From Vibrio cincinnatiensis (GTDB taxonomy: Bacteria > Pseudomonadota > Gammaproteobacteria > Enterobacterales > Vibrionaceae), in assembly GCF_022113815.1 (NCBI RefSeq), contig NZ_SGOM01000003.1:1-64000 (forward strand): DNA of 64,000 nucleotides, written 5' to 3'. Both the position numbers and the translations under genes were made by a program. This document shows, piece after piece, positions 1-10,148 of the stretch; the first letter of the stretch is position 1, and each line of letters starts with the position of its first letter. A model generated the notes under the pieces. The model saw nothing but the letters and a program-made list of their open reading frames with translations. It was not told where the DNA came from and did no database searches.

Positions 1-1
1 A

Positions 2-97
2 ACCACATTTAAAGGTGGTATTAAACGCAAACGGATGAACTGCGCAATGGATGAAAACTACTTAAGTAAGGTTCTCGAAAGCCTTACAGGGTTGTGA
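2..97 (+). CDS. C-terminal end of an unrecognised protein (partial at window edge)
   Basis: An open frame enters from the left edge and ends at TGA 95–97, giving about 31 residues that finish in VLESLTGL. The tail is basic (GGIKRKRMN) but I recognise no family. The stop lies about 20 bp before the attC site, which is the usual spacing for the gene of an integron cassette, so I read it as the preceding cassette's gene. Its last codons and 3' flank recur at 3261–3302, where the matching frame ends ESLTGR. A transposase end is the alternative. Confidence 0.45.
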   Translation, partial: TTFKGGIKRKRMNCAMDENYLSKVLESLTGL

Positions 98-116
98 TGT
101 TCATGCGGTTTCCGTG
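75..116 (+). repeat. 42-bp direct repeat, copy 1 (other copy 3261–3302)
   Basis: The segment starts TCGAAAGCCTTAC, ends GTTTCCGTG and matches 3261–3302 at 38 of 42 positions in the same orientation. It covers the last codons of the upstream frame plus 19 bp of flank, and homology stops exactly where the attC site begins. The two copies bracket the whole IS nest. Confidence 0.75.
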
Positions 117-232
117 ATTTAAGTGGGACAGTCAACGCTTGGCAGTTTTGGTTTGGTTGAGTGTTTGAGGTTACGGCTGGTTAATTTGAGCGTAGTGGTT
201 TGCGTTGCCTGCCCCTTGATGCGGCGTTATGT
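117..232 (+). other. attC: attC recombination site, VCR-like (chromosomal integron)
   Basis: A 116-bp stretch resembles the Vibrio cholerae repeat (VCR) class of attC sites. The left arm contains GTGGGACAGTCAACGC. The right arm contains GCGTTGCCTGCCCCTTG and ends in the R' core GTTATGT (226–232). The presumed R'' core at 117–123 (ATTTAAG) departs from the RYYYAAC consensus by one base. GTGGGACAG and CTGCCCC can pair as the outer stem. It lies directly upstream of a small typical cassette gene (367–555). Confidence 0.8.
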
Positions 233-366
233 GCACTGAAACTGCGATAAACCATGATTTGCTCACAAAATACGCAAAATGAACTTGAGTTAATATTCAA
301 CAACCTAGATATATCCGTGTGAGGAATCATTCTCATAATTTACATTTACACAAAAGGAATAAACAG

Positions 367-555
367 ATGGGCAAGTATGTAATTAAGAAATCTACAAAGG
401 ATACTAATCAACCATACTACTTTGTACTTAAAGCAGACAACGGGCAAGTGATTGCGACCAGTGAAATGTACGCTTCAAAGCAAGGGGCAGAAAATGGTAT
501 CGCCTCTGTTAAGAGTAACGCAGACTCAATAACTGTTGACGAGTCTTACACTTAA
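367..555 (+). CDS. DUF1508 (YegP-like) small protein, integron cassette gene
   Basis: A 62-residue protein, MGKYVIKKST..., with one DUF1508 unit: a short beta-rich domain with the motif LKADNGQVIATSEMY followed by GIASVKSNA, as in YegP. The molecular role is unknown; such domains often form tandem pairs, and here there is one. I start at 367 because AAAAGGAATAAACAG provides an RBS there; an in-frame upstream start at 319 has none. It follows the attC site by about 135 bp, as a cassette gene would. Its own downstream attC is missing: the IS481 remnant begins about 30 bp after the stop. Confidence 0.75.
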   Translation: MGKYVIKKSTKDTNQPYYFVLKADNGQVIATSEMYASKQGAENGIASVKSNADSITVDESYT

Positions 556-579
556 AATGTACTGTATTAGTTCCGACTA

Positions 580-943
<364 letters not shown>

Positions 944-958
944 ATGCCCTTCTAAGAG

Positions 959-2034
959 TCAAGTGGGTATTTGTATACTGTTGACTAAGGCGTTTCTATT
1001 TTTCAAAAGGTAATAAATTTCACGTGCTATATACCTCTTTAAGCACCGGATAGCTTCCATTTTTGACAGCCCATTAGCGATTCGTTTTTTGACGTAATCT
1101 TTTGAACGTTGCTCGGTTCTAAGCCTACCAATCGCAATAATATGGAGTGCACTGTTGGCCGACCTATCACCGCCTCGATTAAGCCTGTGTCGATTGGTTT
1201 TTCCTGAGGATGCAGGTATAGGGCTAACTCCACATAAAGCGGCGAAGCTAGATTCAGAGTTTAAGCGTTCAGGGTTATCACCCAGTGTTATCAGTAATTG
1301 TGCGGCGGATTCATACCCAACTGCTTTTTGTTCGATTAATTCAGGGGCAAGTGCGTCAACGATAGAAGAAATCATTTTATCCAAATCCGCAATCTCGTCA
1401 TGAAGCTCGAGGTATCGACGAGCTAGGGATTTAAATACGATTCTATATGCGCTAGAAATGTTTTATACACAGCTAAATCAGGTCGACTTGATGCTAGGGT
1501 GCGAATTAAAGTCATATGAGTCATGTGTCTTAATGTATCCCTTATTTCATCGGGGGCAGATACAATGCTCGTTCTAATCATTTGAAGGGCAACAGTGCGA
1601 GCTGCCATTGCTGTTTTACGGCAGCCTTTGAGTATTCTTAACGACTCAACCATCCCATCTCGCGTCTTAGGTGTTACCGTACGTAATTTACAATACGCTG
1701 CATGAGCAGCATTTTCCGCATCTATTGTGTCATCCTTGCCTCGTTTTCTTCGATCAACTTTATCTGGGACTGTTACCTCTAATACTTCGATGCCATTGCT
1801 TTGCATATAACGAAGTAAGCCTAGACCATACGTCCCAGAACACTCAATTCCCACACGTGATACTTTGCCAAATGAGGACATCCACTTTAGCATTTCCTTA
1901 TATCCATGACGGGTTGTTGGGAAATATTCACTTGATAGTACTTGGTTTGAGTCATTGACGATTGCAGCTACATGGATATCTTTATGAGTATCCACGCCAC
2001 CAATAACATAAGATGATGTTCTACTTCGCTTCAT
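959..2034 (-). pseudogene. IS110-family transposase, frameshifted
   Basis: The N-terminal part has the RuvC-like DEDD catalytic signature: GGVDTHKD, GIECSGTYG and KDDTIDAENAAHAA. The C-terminal part has the Tnp_IS110/IS116 domain with LCGVSPIPASSGK and a serine region. The first frame stops at 1423 after YLNP, while the continuation SLARRYLELHDEIADLDK is open in another frame from about 1440 to the stop at 959. A single-base indel near 1425–1440 would explain this. Start 2034 is preferred over 2049 because AAGGAG lies 7 bp before it. Programmed frameshifting is not typical of this family, so I call it inactivated. Confidence 0.8.
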
Positions 2035-2089
2035 TGGCAACTCCTTCACTATGTGATTATGGACAAGAGTCGCAAAACCAAATACTTGG

Positions 2090-3226
<1,137 letters not shown>

Positions 3227-3260
3227 CTAAGTGACCAAATTCACTATGCCACTACAGTTA

Positions 3261-3302
3261 TCGAAAGCCTTACGGGGCGGTGATGTTCATGCAGTTTCCG
3301 TG
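3261..3302 (+). repeat. 42-bp direct repeat, copy 2, with a truncated gene end
   Basis: It matches 75–116 at 38 of 42 positions. The short frame ahead of it reads TTVIESLTGR and stops at 3281–3283, the same ending as the gene at 2–97. The coding part upstream is lost at the IS3 boundary, and the flank after 3302 does not resemble attC. Confidence 0.7.
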
Positions 3303-3460
3303 GTCTGCCGATGAACTGCTGAATGAAATATGTGCAGCAAAGACCAACAGCTCCTAGTCGGCATATAATTTTTTAAAATTGAAAGTACGGAAGCAGAATA
3401 ATTCGTTTTGATGTGCTAGAGCTCTTTAACTGATCACATTCCAGCCTAGTGGGGGGATAA

Positions 3461-3490
3461 AAAGTGCCAGATGCAACTCTGGCACTTTAA
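3461..3490 (-). terminator. Terminator of the lipoprotein gene
   Basis: A perfect 11-bp stem, AAAGTGCCAGA (3461–3471) with TCTGGCACTTT (3478–3488) and a 6-nt loop, lies 38 bp past the lipoprotein stop. T-rich sequence follows on the minus strand (TTTATCC). Confidence 0.75.
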
Positions 3491-3527
3491 AACTAAAATT
3501 AAAACGTTAAACTCTAAACGCTCAACG

Positions 3528-4370
3528 TTAAGGATTTGAGACGCAGGATACGTAGTACCAGGCGCTCGGATCGTAGCTGATGATTCGCTCATCGATGAGG
3601 TGCACGGTGAAATAGCGTGAACCATCAGCATAAGGATCAGGATTAGGATTAAGAGTCGCCGTCCAATAGGCGTAGAAGGCCGGCCACTCGCGCTCGGTAA
3701 ACATATTAATGTATACGTCGAACAGTTCCTCTTTTAGCTCGTCTTTTGTCGCTAAACGCCAGTTCTTTCGCCCGCCGAGACTATGGTCGTTGTACATATC
3801 GCACAGTGTCTCTGCGTCAGACCAGGTGAATCGGTAAAAAACACCGACTGGGCCGGACTTTCCATCTTCCTTATACGCATAAGTATCATTTGCACTACCG
3901 CCAATGCTGTCTAGGTAAGCCTTTGATGGTGAGTTGGTAAATAACTTACCATTACCCGTATCGAAGATATCAATACATGCTTCTGCGAGGTTGTCACACA
4001 CATTCACATTCACCGTCTTGCTGGTGATGCCACCCTTACTGGCAGTGAGCTCAGTGTTACCTTTAGAGATACCCGTTACTAAACCAGAAGCGGATACCGT
4101 TGCAATTTCTGGGTTTCCTACTATTGTCCACGTTGCAGAACCAGCGACATCACTTTCAGTACCATCATCAAATTTAGCCATCGCAACCAACTGCTGTGTG
4201 CGATTTATTAACACCGAAATCGGTGAGGGGGTTACTGTAATGTCAAAAACCACAGCGTCTACTGGTGGCTGAGATTCAGAATTGAAAGCCCCTTCTGAAT
4301 TACAACCAGTTAATAACGTTAGTAGTGGAAAAACCACTATTAGAAATAAGGTTTTAAAACATTTAATCAT
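3528..4370 (-). CDS. Lipoprotein with bacterial Ig-like (Big2) domain and DUF1566-like C-terminus
   Basis: 280 residues. The N-terminus is a lipoprotein signal (LIVVFPLLTLLTGC, lipobox LTGC at about residues 20–23). Residues about 40–125 form a Big_2-type Ig-like fold (LINRTQQLVAMAKFDDGT...WTIVGNPEIATVSASGLVTG). The C-terminal half contains WSDAETLCDMYN, NWRLATKDEL and YWTAT, the pattern of DUF1566/Lcl-type domains. It is probably anchored in the outer membrane and surface or periplasm facing. It lies 11 bp downstream of the OmpA-like gene on the same strand, so the two are probably co-transcribed. Ligand unknown. Confidence 0.75.
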   Translation of the reverse strand: MIKCFKTLFLIVVFPLLTLLTGCNSEGAFNSESQPPVDAVVFDITVTPSPISVLINRTQQLVAMAKFDDGTESDVAGSATWTIVGNPEIATVSASGLVTGISKGNTELTASKGGITSKTVNVNVCDNLAEACIDIFDTGNGKLFTNSPSKAYLDSIGGSANDTYAYKEDGKSGPVGVFYRFTWSDAETLCDMYNDHSLGGRKNWRLATKDELKEELFDVYINMFTEREWPAFYAYWTATLNPNPDPYADGSRYFTVHLIDERIISYDPSAWYYVSCVSNP

Positions 4371-4381
4371 AATAATACAAC

Positions 4382-5380
4382 CTACTCTTGGAATTTAAAG
4401 CTAGGGATGGTGACTTCAACTCTGCGATTCTGTGCTCTTCCCTCTATGGTTACGTTATCTGCAATTGGATTGGATTCCCCCTCACCCCACGATTCAATCT
4501 TCTCTGGATTTACACCTAAATCAATAAGCTGGTTCACCACTGCTTGTGCACGGCGTTCAGATAGTGTTTGGTTATAAGCCTCTGCGCCTGTCGAATCTGT
4601 GTGTCCTACAATAACCGCCCGAGCTTGAGGATGAATATTTAGTACAGAAGCCACCTCGGTTAATGATTGAATAAGATTATTACTGAGCTTGATGGCATCA
4701 AAATCAAAGCCGCCCTCAATAGTTTTTGCAGAAAAGGTCCACGTTTGAAGTAATGATTCACTATCGATAATTTCCTCTCCAGACTCTGAACTATTTTCAA
4801 TAACAGGAGCCGTTTCGACTAGCGTTGATTGAGTTGTATGCCCAAAGGTATACGCAAGGCTTATCAAAGCCGCATGGCTATCGTATTTTCCTGTGTTTGA
4901 TTTGCCTATACTATCAATATATTGGTAGCCTGCTGATAACCGAATACTAGGAGTCAAGTTATAATTTATCCCCACTTCACCAAGAGGAGAGAAGCCAGTC
5001 GCATCAAGTTTATCTGACGAAAGCTGTTTTTTTTCCATATCCCAATAGGCAACACCAAGTCGACCGTACAGACTTAGGTTATCTTGTAGATACCAATCGT
5101 AACGTAAGGCACTTTCAATCAACCAAGTTTTAACATTGACCGATGTGGCATCCGCTTTTAATTCATCATGATATTGATAGCCCATATCCCAACTCCAAAC
5201 AGAGGAGAGGTGTACACCGCCATAAACCCCCCAGATAGAACCACTAGGTTCGGAGTGATTATAAGTGTCGTCTGAAGCCCATTGGTATCCCCCTTTAGCA
5301 CCAATAAAAAATTGAGGGGGTTCAGTTTCTGCCAGTACAGGAATACTTAATAAACTAGCAAGCAAAGTTATTTTTTTCAT
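4382..5380 (-). CDS. OmpA family outer-membrane protein
   Basis: 332 residues from MKKITLLASLLSIPVLA, a signal peptide ending at Ala. Residues about 20–185 look like the eight-stranded OmpA beta barrel, with alternating aromatic segments (FFIGAKGGYQWAS, WSWDMGYQYHDEL, LSLYGRLGVAYWDM, IRLSAGYQYIDSIG). A linker follows, then an OmpA C-terminal peptidoglycan-binding domain with VIVGHTDSTGAEAYNQTLSE, RRAQAVVNQLIDLGV and GRAQNRRVEVTI. I start at 5380 rather than 5389, because the extra MIF precedes a standard signal peptide. Predicted role: anchoring the outer membrane to peptidoglycan, and a porin-like barrel. First gene of a two-gene unit with the lipoprotein. Confidence 0.85.
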   Translation of the reverse strand: MKKITLLASLLSIPVLAETEPPQFFIGAKGGYQWASDDTYNHSEPSGSIWGVYGGVHLSSVWSWDMGYQYHDELKADATSVNVKTWLIESALRYDWYLQDNLSLYGRLGVAYWDMEKKQLSSDKLDATGFSPLGEVGINYNLTPSIRLSAGYQYIDSIGKSNTGKYDSHAALISLAYTFGHTTQSTLVETAPVIENSSESGEEIIDSESLLQTWTFSAKTIEGGFDFDAIKLSNNLIQSLTEVASVLNIHPQARAVIVGHTDSTGAEAYNQTLSERRAQAVVNQLIDLGVNPEKIESWGEGESNPIADNVTIEGRAQNRRVEVTIPSFKFQE

Positions 5381-6185
5381 AAATATCAACCAAATAAATA
5401 GATGGGTATGAATTCATAGATATGCATGTATGTGTATATTTATATCTATGCGTGGATGGTAGCATTCTCATAACAATTTATGCTGATAATGTTGGGGGAT
5501 CGTTTCAAGAGTGGAACTAGTCTCACCTTTAGGTTAGAACGAGGCTTTATTTAGTTTGAGGGTGAATGCTAGTGACGGCTGATTTGGGGATTTTTAAGGT
5601 CATTCACGTTCTGTATATCTGTTGCGTCAATATTGGTTATTAGTATGTATTTTTTTATAGTTTACTGATATGTAAGGATAAAGTGTAATATCTAGTGTTC
5701 CCTTAATTAGGCGTTAGCGTAATCTGTTAGATATTAAATAATTCGAGGAATAAGCTTTTGGAAAACTTAGGTAATTCGAGTTGTATGAAGAATATGCGTT
5801 GATCAGTAAGAAATAACCTAATGTCTCAATTTAAGAGACTGTCTGAGCCATACATGAAATCTCGTCCTCAAAGTAGAATTGAATGGCTAGCTAGTAGAGG
5901 CGTAACATTATGGTTTAGACACTCCACTGTTGGACTGTAGTACCAGTCCATTAAAAGCGTTATATTTTGCAGTTGAAAATCCTACCTATGACTTAAAAGA
6001 GATGGCGCTGTTTACGCTATTCAGCCATACCGTTTCATCTTAGGAAGTGATTCACCATTTATAACTTATTCGATGGACTGAGCTATACATATGGCATCAA
6101 AATAGGTTGTCAACGCTAGGCATTGAGCTACAAGCTTGTATTGTCTACAATGGCGCACTTTTCTTACATATTTTAGGTTACGCAT
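5381..6185. other. Long intergenic region without a convincing gene
   Basis: About 800 AT-rich bases between the divergent OmpA-like and DUF3297 genes. The first 80 bp are rich in short ATG/TAT words and would hold the porin promoter. A 39-codon frame at 5821–5940 has no clear RBS and no recognisable relatives. I found no RNA gene, attC site or IS end that I can support; it may be decayed coding sequence. Confidence 0.4.
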
Positions 6186-6434
6186 ATGAGCGATACTAAG
6201 ACAAAACCCGCTTTACCTGATCACTTGGCGGGGAATCCTCGCAGTCCACATTATGTTGCTGAGTGCTTTGAATATCCTATCGGTATTCGTCTTAATGGCA
6301 AAGAAAGAACAGATGTTGAAGAATATTGCATTAGTGAAGGCTGGGTGAAAATTCCATCACCAAGAGCAAAAGATCGTTTTGGCCAACCAATGTTGATTAA
6401 GCTAAAAGGCGAAGTAGAAGCTTTTTACAAATAA
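6186..6434 (+). CDS. DUF3297 family protein
   Basis: 82 residues starting MSDTKTKPALPDHLAGNPRSPHY. The conserved core IGIRLNGKERTDVEEYCISE then GWVK and DRFGQPMLIKLKG matches the DUF3297 family of small proteobacterial proteins, whose function is unknown. The protein is of full family length, with no signal peptide or membrane segment. Upstream, TTTTAGGTTACGCAT provides a weak RBS. It is convergent with uspA downstream. Confidence 0.75.
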   Translation: MSDTKTKPALPDHLAGNPRSPHYVAECFEYPIGIRLNGKERTDVEEYCISEGWVKIPSPRAKDRFGQPMLIKLKGEVEAFYK

Positions 6435-6614
6435 GCGATTGATTCGGCCTATAGCGACAGTGTTGGGGGAATGAACCTAACCTGTCGTTTTTGATCTGGA
6501 TGATCTACGCCGTGTTTAGACAAAATCAGCAAAAGAATACAACCGTTTTCTCTTTCTCTGAATAAGGGTACAAACAAACGGAAGAGATTCAGTTGTATCT
6601 TCATTATTGTACAT

Positions 6615-6651
6615 GCTGTTCTTTGTATACGGGAACGGTACAAAGAACAGC
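6615..6651. repeat. Perfect 13-bp inverted repeat between convergent genes
   Basis: GCTGTTCTTTGTA (6615–6627) and TACAAAGAACAGC (6639–6651) are exact reverse complements around an 11-nt loop, 12 bp downstream of the uspA stop. Neither side has a clean T-run, so it is not a classic intrinsic terminator. It could still protect or end the convergent transcripts. Confidence 0.6.
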
Positions 6652-6663
6652 TTAAGCGAACTC

Positions 6664-7083
6664 TTACATCGGAATAACCAATATATCAATCGGAGAATGG
6701 TTAATTAGGCTACGAGAATAAGAAAGAAGTCGACTAACAAAATCGTGGTGATGTCCACAAATGAGCAGATCAAAACCATTATCATTGATAGTTTTTTCTA
6801 GCTTATTACTTAAATCTCCCGTCCCTACATAAAAATGTCTGATGGGAAAATCTGTATAGTTTTGCAGCTCTCGTAAGCGCTTATTGGAATGCTCAGTCAA
6901 TGGCCGATGGTCTGGGTTGGCCTGAATATCCACTAAATCTGGATAGATTTCGCCAATAGCACCGTCAATATGGATAAACGAAACGTCGGCATGAACTAGC
7001 TTGGCAAAAGAAGTCGCTTTATCGATAAGCAATTTACTATCATCAGACAAGTCCAGTGCAACCAAGATATGTTGGTATGTCAT
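6664..7083 (-). CDS. uspA: Universal stress protein UspA
   Basis: 139 residues of the Usp fold: MTYQHILVALDLSDDSKLLI at the N-terminus and GHHHDFVSRLLSYSRSLIN then DILVIPM at the C-terminus. It follows the E. coli UspA pattern and lacks the G-2x-G-9x-G(S/T) nucleotide-binding signature of the ATP-binding Usp class, so it is the UspA type. It is cytoplasmic and expected under growth arrest or stress. The start at 7083 is 7 bp after AGGAG; a GTG at 7086 is also possible. Monocistronic, with the 13-bp inverted repeat just downstream. Confidence 0.85.
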   Translation of the reverse strand: MTYQHILVALDLSDDSKLLIDKATSFAKLVHADVSFIHIDGAIGEIYPDLVDIQANPDHRPLTEHSNKRLRELQNYTDFPIRHFYVGTGDLSNKLEKTINDNGFDLLICGHHHDFVSRLLSYSRSLINHSPIDILVIPM

Positions 7084-7152
7084 CACTACACTCCTATATT
7101 GGGATAATTATTCTTATCATAGTGGTCATCATAAAAAATAGTGTCGAAGTGG

Positions 7153-7930
7153 TTACAAAACCAAAAAATACAGCGGCATTAGGAACACAGGTAAGAAAGT
7201 AATTAATAACCCTTGTGCAAATGCGCCAAGAATGGCTCCGCCTCTTCCCCCGGTTGCATTACCAAATACCCCAGCGGCTGCACCAACAAAGAAGTGAGGC
7301 ACAACGCCTGGAATAATAATGGTTAAGCCCATGGCATATAACAACACCATGCCGACTAACCCAGCGGCAAAACTGGAAAGAAAGCCGACTAAGACCGCAT
7401 TGGGTGCCTATGGGAATACAACTGGGCAGTCAAGAGCTGGTTTTGCATTTGGAACCAGCTTGTCAGAGATACCTTTAAAAGCTGGAACAATCTCAGCGAT
7501 AACCATCCGTACCCCTTGTAAAATCACATACACACCACCTGCAAAGGTGATTGATTGCATCAACGCAAACATAAACCAATGTTTTCCGCCACTGACTTCG
7601 CGTACAAAATCACCGCCAGCAAATAAGCAAGTAATAATAAAGATAATACCCATGGTAAATGAAATAGCGACAGGGGTATCACGTAGGAAAAGTAAACTTT
7701 TTGGCACATTCATCTCTTCGGTCGAGTGGGCTTTATTACCGAATTTACTGCCAATAAATCCCGCTAATACGTAGGATAAAGTTGAGAAATGCCCGATAGC
7801 GACATCATCAGAGCCGGTTACTTGTTTCATGTAGCGATGAGCAATCGCTGGGAAGAAGACCATAACTGAACCTACAACCATGGAACCCAACGCAATTAAT
7901 GGGACACCTTTCATGCCACTGGATGAAAGA
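7153..7930 (-). pseudogene. UlaA-type PTS EIIC permease remnant
   Basis: About 260 codons of a membrane permease resembling the ascorbate-type PTS EIIC family (UlaA/SgaT): VPLIALGSMVVGSVMVFFPA, FITQGVRM-like VILQGVRMVIAEIVPAFKGI, PNAVLVGF and IIIPGVVPHFFVGAAAGVFG. Three defects are visible. The N-terminal part is missing, with sequence switching at about 7930 to a LacI regulator on the other strand. An in-frame TAG at 7408–7410 sits where a Tyr codon (TAT) is expected in VVFPYAPN. The C-terminus is short compared with the roughly 460-residue family. No EIIA or EIIB partner is present. I infer a non-functional relic. Confidence 0.75.
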
Positions 7931-8857
7931 ATAGCGGAACTTGTTTCAGAAAAACTCAGAGAAAAAATTCAACAAGTGATCGACGAACTCGGTTACATTC
8001 CCAATAAAACAGCAGGAGCGCTGGCTTCTGGTGAAAGTCATTCTATTGCTTTGATCTTGCCTTCACTGGTTGAAAAGTCGAGCGCACTTTTTTTACCTCG
8101 ATTTCAGCAAACACTCAATAAAGCAGGCTATCAACTTTTACTGGGTTACAGTGATTATTCGACGGAACAAGAAGAAAAATTATTGGCGACTTTTCTGGAA
8201 AGTCGCCCTACTGGTGTTGTTGTTTTTGGTTCGATTCATTCATCCAGAACTCAGCAGTTGCTTGATGCGGCGAATACTCAAGTGCTTGAAATCTCTGAGC
8301 TTAATGCTAACGTCGGCTACTTAACAATGGCCGTTGACCATTTTAAAATGGGGAAGCAAGCCACCGAGCATTTGATTCAACGTGGTTTTAAAAAGATCGG
8401 GTTTATCGGAGCGCGTACACAACACTCGACCTTGCAGCAAAAATTACATGGTTGGCAAAGTGCGATGTTGGAAAATTATCTCACTCCGGATCATTTTTTA
8501 ACAACCCATGAAGGGCCTTCTGCTCAACTAGGTGTTGAAGGAGTGAGTAAATTATTACTACGAGAGGCGGGTTTAGATGCCTTAATTTGTAGTCATGAAG
8601 ATATAGCCATAGGAGCACTTTTTGAATGCCATCGTCGAGTGATTAAAGTACCGTGGGATATGGCTATTATCTCGTTAGAAGGGACGTCAATGGGAGCTCA
8701 TGCTTTTCCTAGCTTAACGTGTTTGGAAGTTGATTATGAAAAAATGGGAGCAAAAGCCGCGGAAATGCTTTTGCACGCCATTAAAAATGAGGCCCCTCCA
8801 TCAAGGGTAGAAGTTAATTTTACTTTGCAAGTGCGAGCGAGTACTTCAATTAATTAA
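7931..8857 (+). pseudogene. LacI-family regulator lacking its DNA-binding domain
   Basis: It encodes the end of the LacI headpiece (VSEKLREKIQQVIDELGYIP then NKTAGALASGES) and a complete periplasmic-binding-type effector domain (HSIALILPSLVEKSSALFLP ... ISLEGTSMGAHAFPSLTCLE) of the GntR/gluconate subgroup style. The helix-turn-helix that should precede it is absent: upstream of about 7931 the sequence is the antisense UlaA remnant. A long open frame from 7880 adds unrelated residues from that strand. Without the HTH it cannot bind its operator, so I treat it as a pseudogene despite the intact C-terminal frame. Confidence 0.75.
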
Positions 8858-8872
8858 CTTCAGCCGGGGGAG

Positions 8873-9889
8873 TTAATCGAACCAGTGGCGAGTACGGTTT
8901 ACAAACCATACTAAGCTGAGCATAACAGGGACTTCGACCAGCACTCCAACCACGGTTGCTAATGCGGATCCGGAATGAAGGCCAAATAATGAAATAGCGA
9001 CGGCAACTGCAAGTTCAAAGAAGTTTGAAGTACCAATCATACAAGCAGGAGCGGCGATATTGTGAGGAAGATTCATCTTCTTCGCTAAAAAATAGGCAAT
9101 GGCAAAAATACCATAGGTTTGGATTAATAGTGGAATGGCAATGAGTATGATGGCTTGTGGTTTGGATAAAATGGTTTCTGCTTGAAAGCCAAAGAGCAAT
9201 ACAACAGTGGCAAGGAGGCCAACGATAGACCAAGGTTTCATGCGAGTCAGAAAAACATTGAGTCTAGAGTGGTCATCCGCTTTATCGAGTTTTTGGCGCG
9301 TAAATGCACCAGCAAGTAGTGGGATAAGAACATAAAGCACCACAGACAGCAGCAGTGTATCCCAAGGAACCGTGATATCGGTAACGCCAAGAAGGAACCC
9401 AGCAATCGGGGCAAAGGCAAAAATCATCACAATATCGTTGACTGAAACTTGCACCAGCGTGTAGTTTGCATCACCTTTGGTGAGTTGGCTCCAGACAAAA
9501 ACCATCGCGGTACAAGGAGCAACGCCGAGTAGAATCATGCCTGCAATGTATTCTGTCGCTGTTTGTGGATCGACCCAATCAGCAAATAATCCTTTGAAAA
9601 ATAACCAGCCTAAAAAAGCCATCGTAAACGGTTTAATTAACCAGTTGACAACTAAGGTTAAGATTAAACCTTTGGGTTTTTTACCGACATCTTTGATTGA
9701 AGAAAAATCAATTTGAACCATCATTGGATAGATCATCAACCAAATCAACGCTGCAATGGCTAAGTTCACCTGTGCATATTCAAATTGAGCAACAACGGCA
9801 AACACGTTGGGAGCAAGGATACCCAGTAAAATACCACCGACAATGGCAAGACCAACCCAAACGGATAAATAGCGTTCAAATAACCCCAT
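8873..9889 (-). CDS. ACR3-family arsenite efflux transporter
   Basis: 338 residues with about ten hydrophobic segments. ACR3 landmarks are [20 protein letters not shown] at the N-terminus, [15 protein letters not shown] with the conserved membrane cysteine, and [19 protein letters not shown] near the C-terminus. The family exports arsenite (sometimes antimonite) across the inner membrane using the proton gradient. The ATG at 9889 follows AGGAGAACAATT; the frame extends to 9910 without an RBS. A 7-bp dyad in the upstream region (9962–9983) may bind an ArsR-type repressor. No arsR, arsC or arsH is next to it. Confidence 0.85.
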   Translation of the reverse strand: MGLFERYLSVWVGLAIVGGILLGILAPNVFAVVAQFEYAQVNLAIAALIWLMIYPMMVQIDFSSIKDVGKKPKGLILTLVVNWLIKPFTMAFLGWLFFKGLFADWVDPQTATEYIAGMILLGVAPCTAMVFVWSQLTKGDANYTLVQVSVNDIVMIFAFAPIAGFLLGVTDITVPWDTLLLSVVLYVLIPLLAGAFTRQKLDKADDHSRLNVFLTRMKPWSIVGLLATVVLLFGFQAETILSKPQAIILIAIPLLIQTYGIFAIAYFLAKKMNLPHNIAAPACMIGTSNFFELAVAVAISLFGLHSGSALATVVGVLVEVPVMLSLVWFVNRTRHWFD

Positions 9890-9961
9890 AATTGTTCTCC
9901 TAAAGAACATGGTTTGATGAAAGACTTCTTAGACTTAGCATCAAAAGTGTGATTGAAAAAC

Positions 9962-9983
9962 ATATATGAAATTTCGCATATAT
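9962..9983. promoter_or_regulatory. Dyad operator, possible ArsR-type site
   Basis: ATATATG (9962–9968) and CATATAT (9977–9983) form a perfect inverted repeat separated by 8 bp, about 75 bp upstream of the ACR3 start and 165 bp upstream of the divergent transporter. Size and AT-rich arms resemble ArsR/SmtB operators. The assignment rests on position and symmetry only. Confidence 0.4.
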
Positions 9984-10148
9984 CTAATGTTGAGTCAATG
10001 ACACAAGTACTACTCATGGTATTGTGTTCAGAGACTAAGGGCGGGAAAGGGACGATTTTTTATGGCGATAGGGAAGTAACCCGTTTACTATCCACACCTA
10101 TCCCTCCAACCGTGAAGCCTGTGGGCAGAATAAATAGAAGAACAGCGA

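Noticed and set aside
5821..5940. 39-codon frame MSQFKRLSEPYMKSRP...
   Set aside because: No convincing RBS, no recognised family and no coding neighbour.
5700..6140. Words resembling attC arms (CCCTTAATTAGGCGTTAG near 5700 and GTCAACGCTAGGC near 6107)
   Set aside because: They are in the wrong order and spacing to form one attC and no stem pairing is evident. Probably chance or decayed remnants.
7880..7930. N-terminal extension of the LacI frame (MEPNAINGTPFM...)
   Set aside because: These codons are the antisense strand of the UlaA remnant, not regulator sequence.
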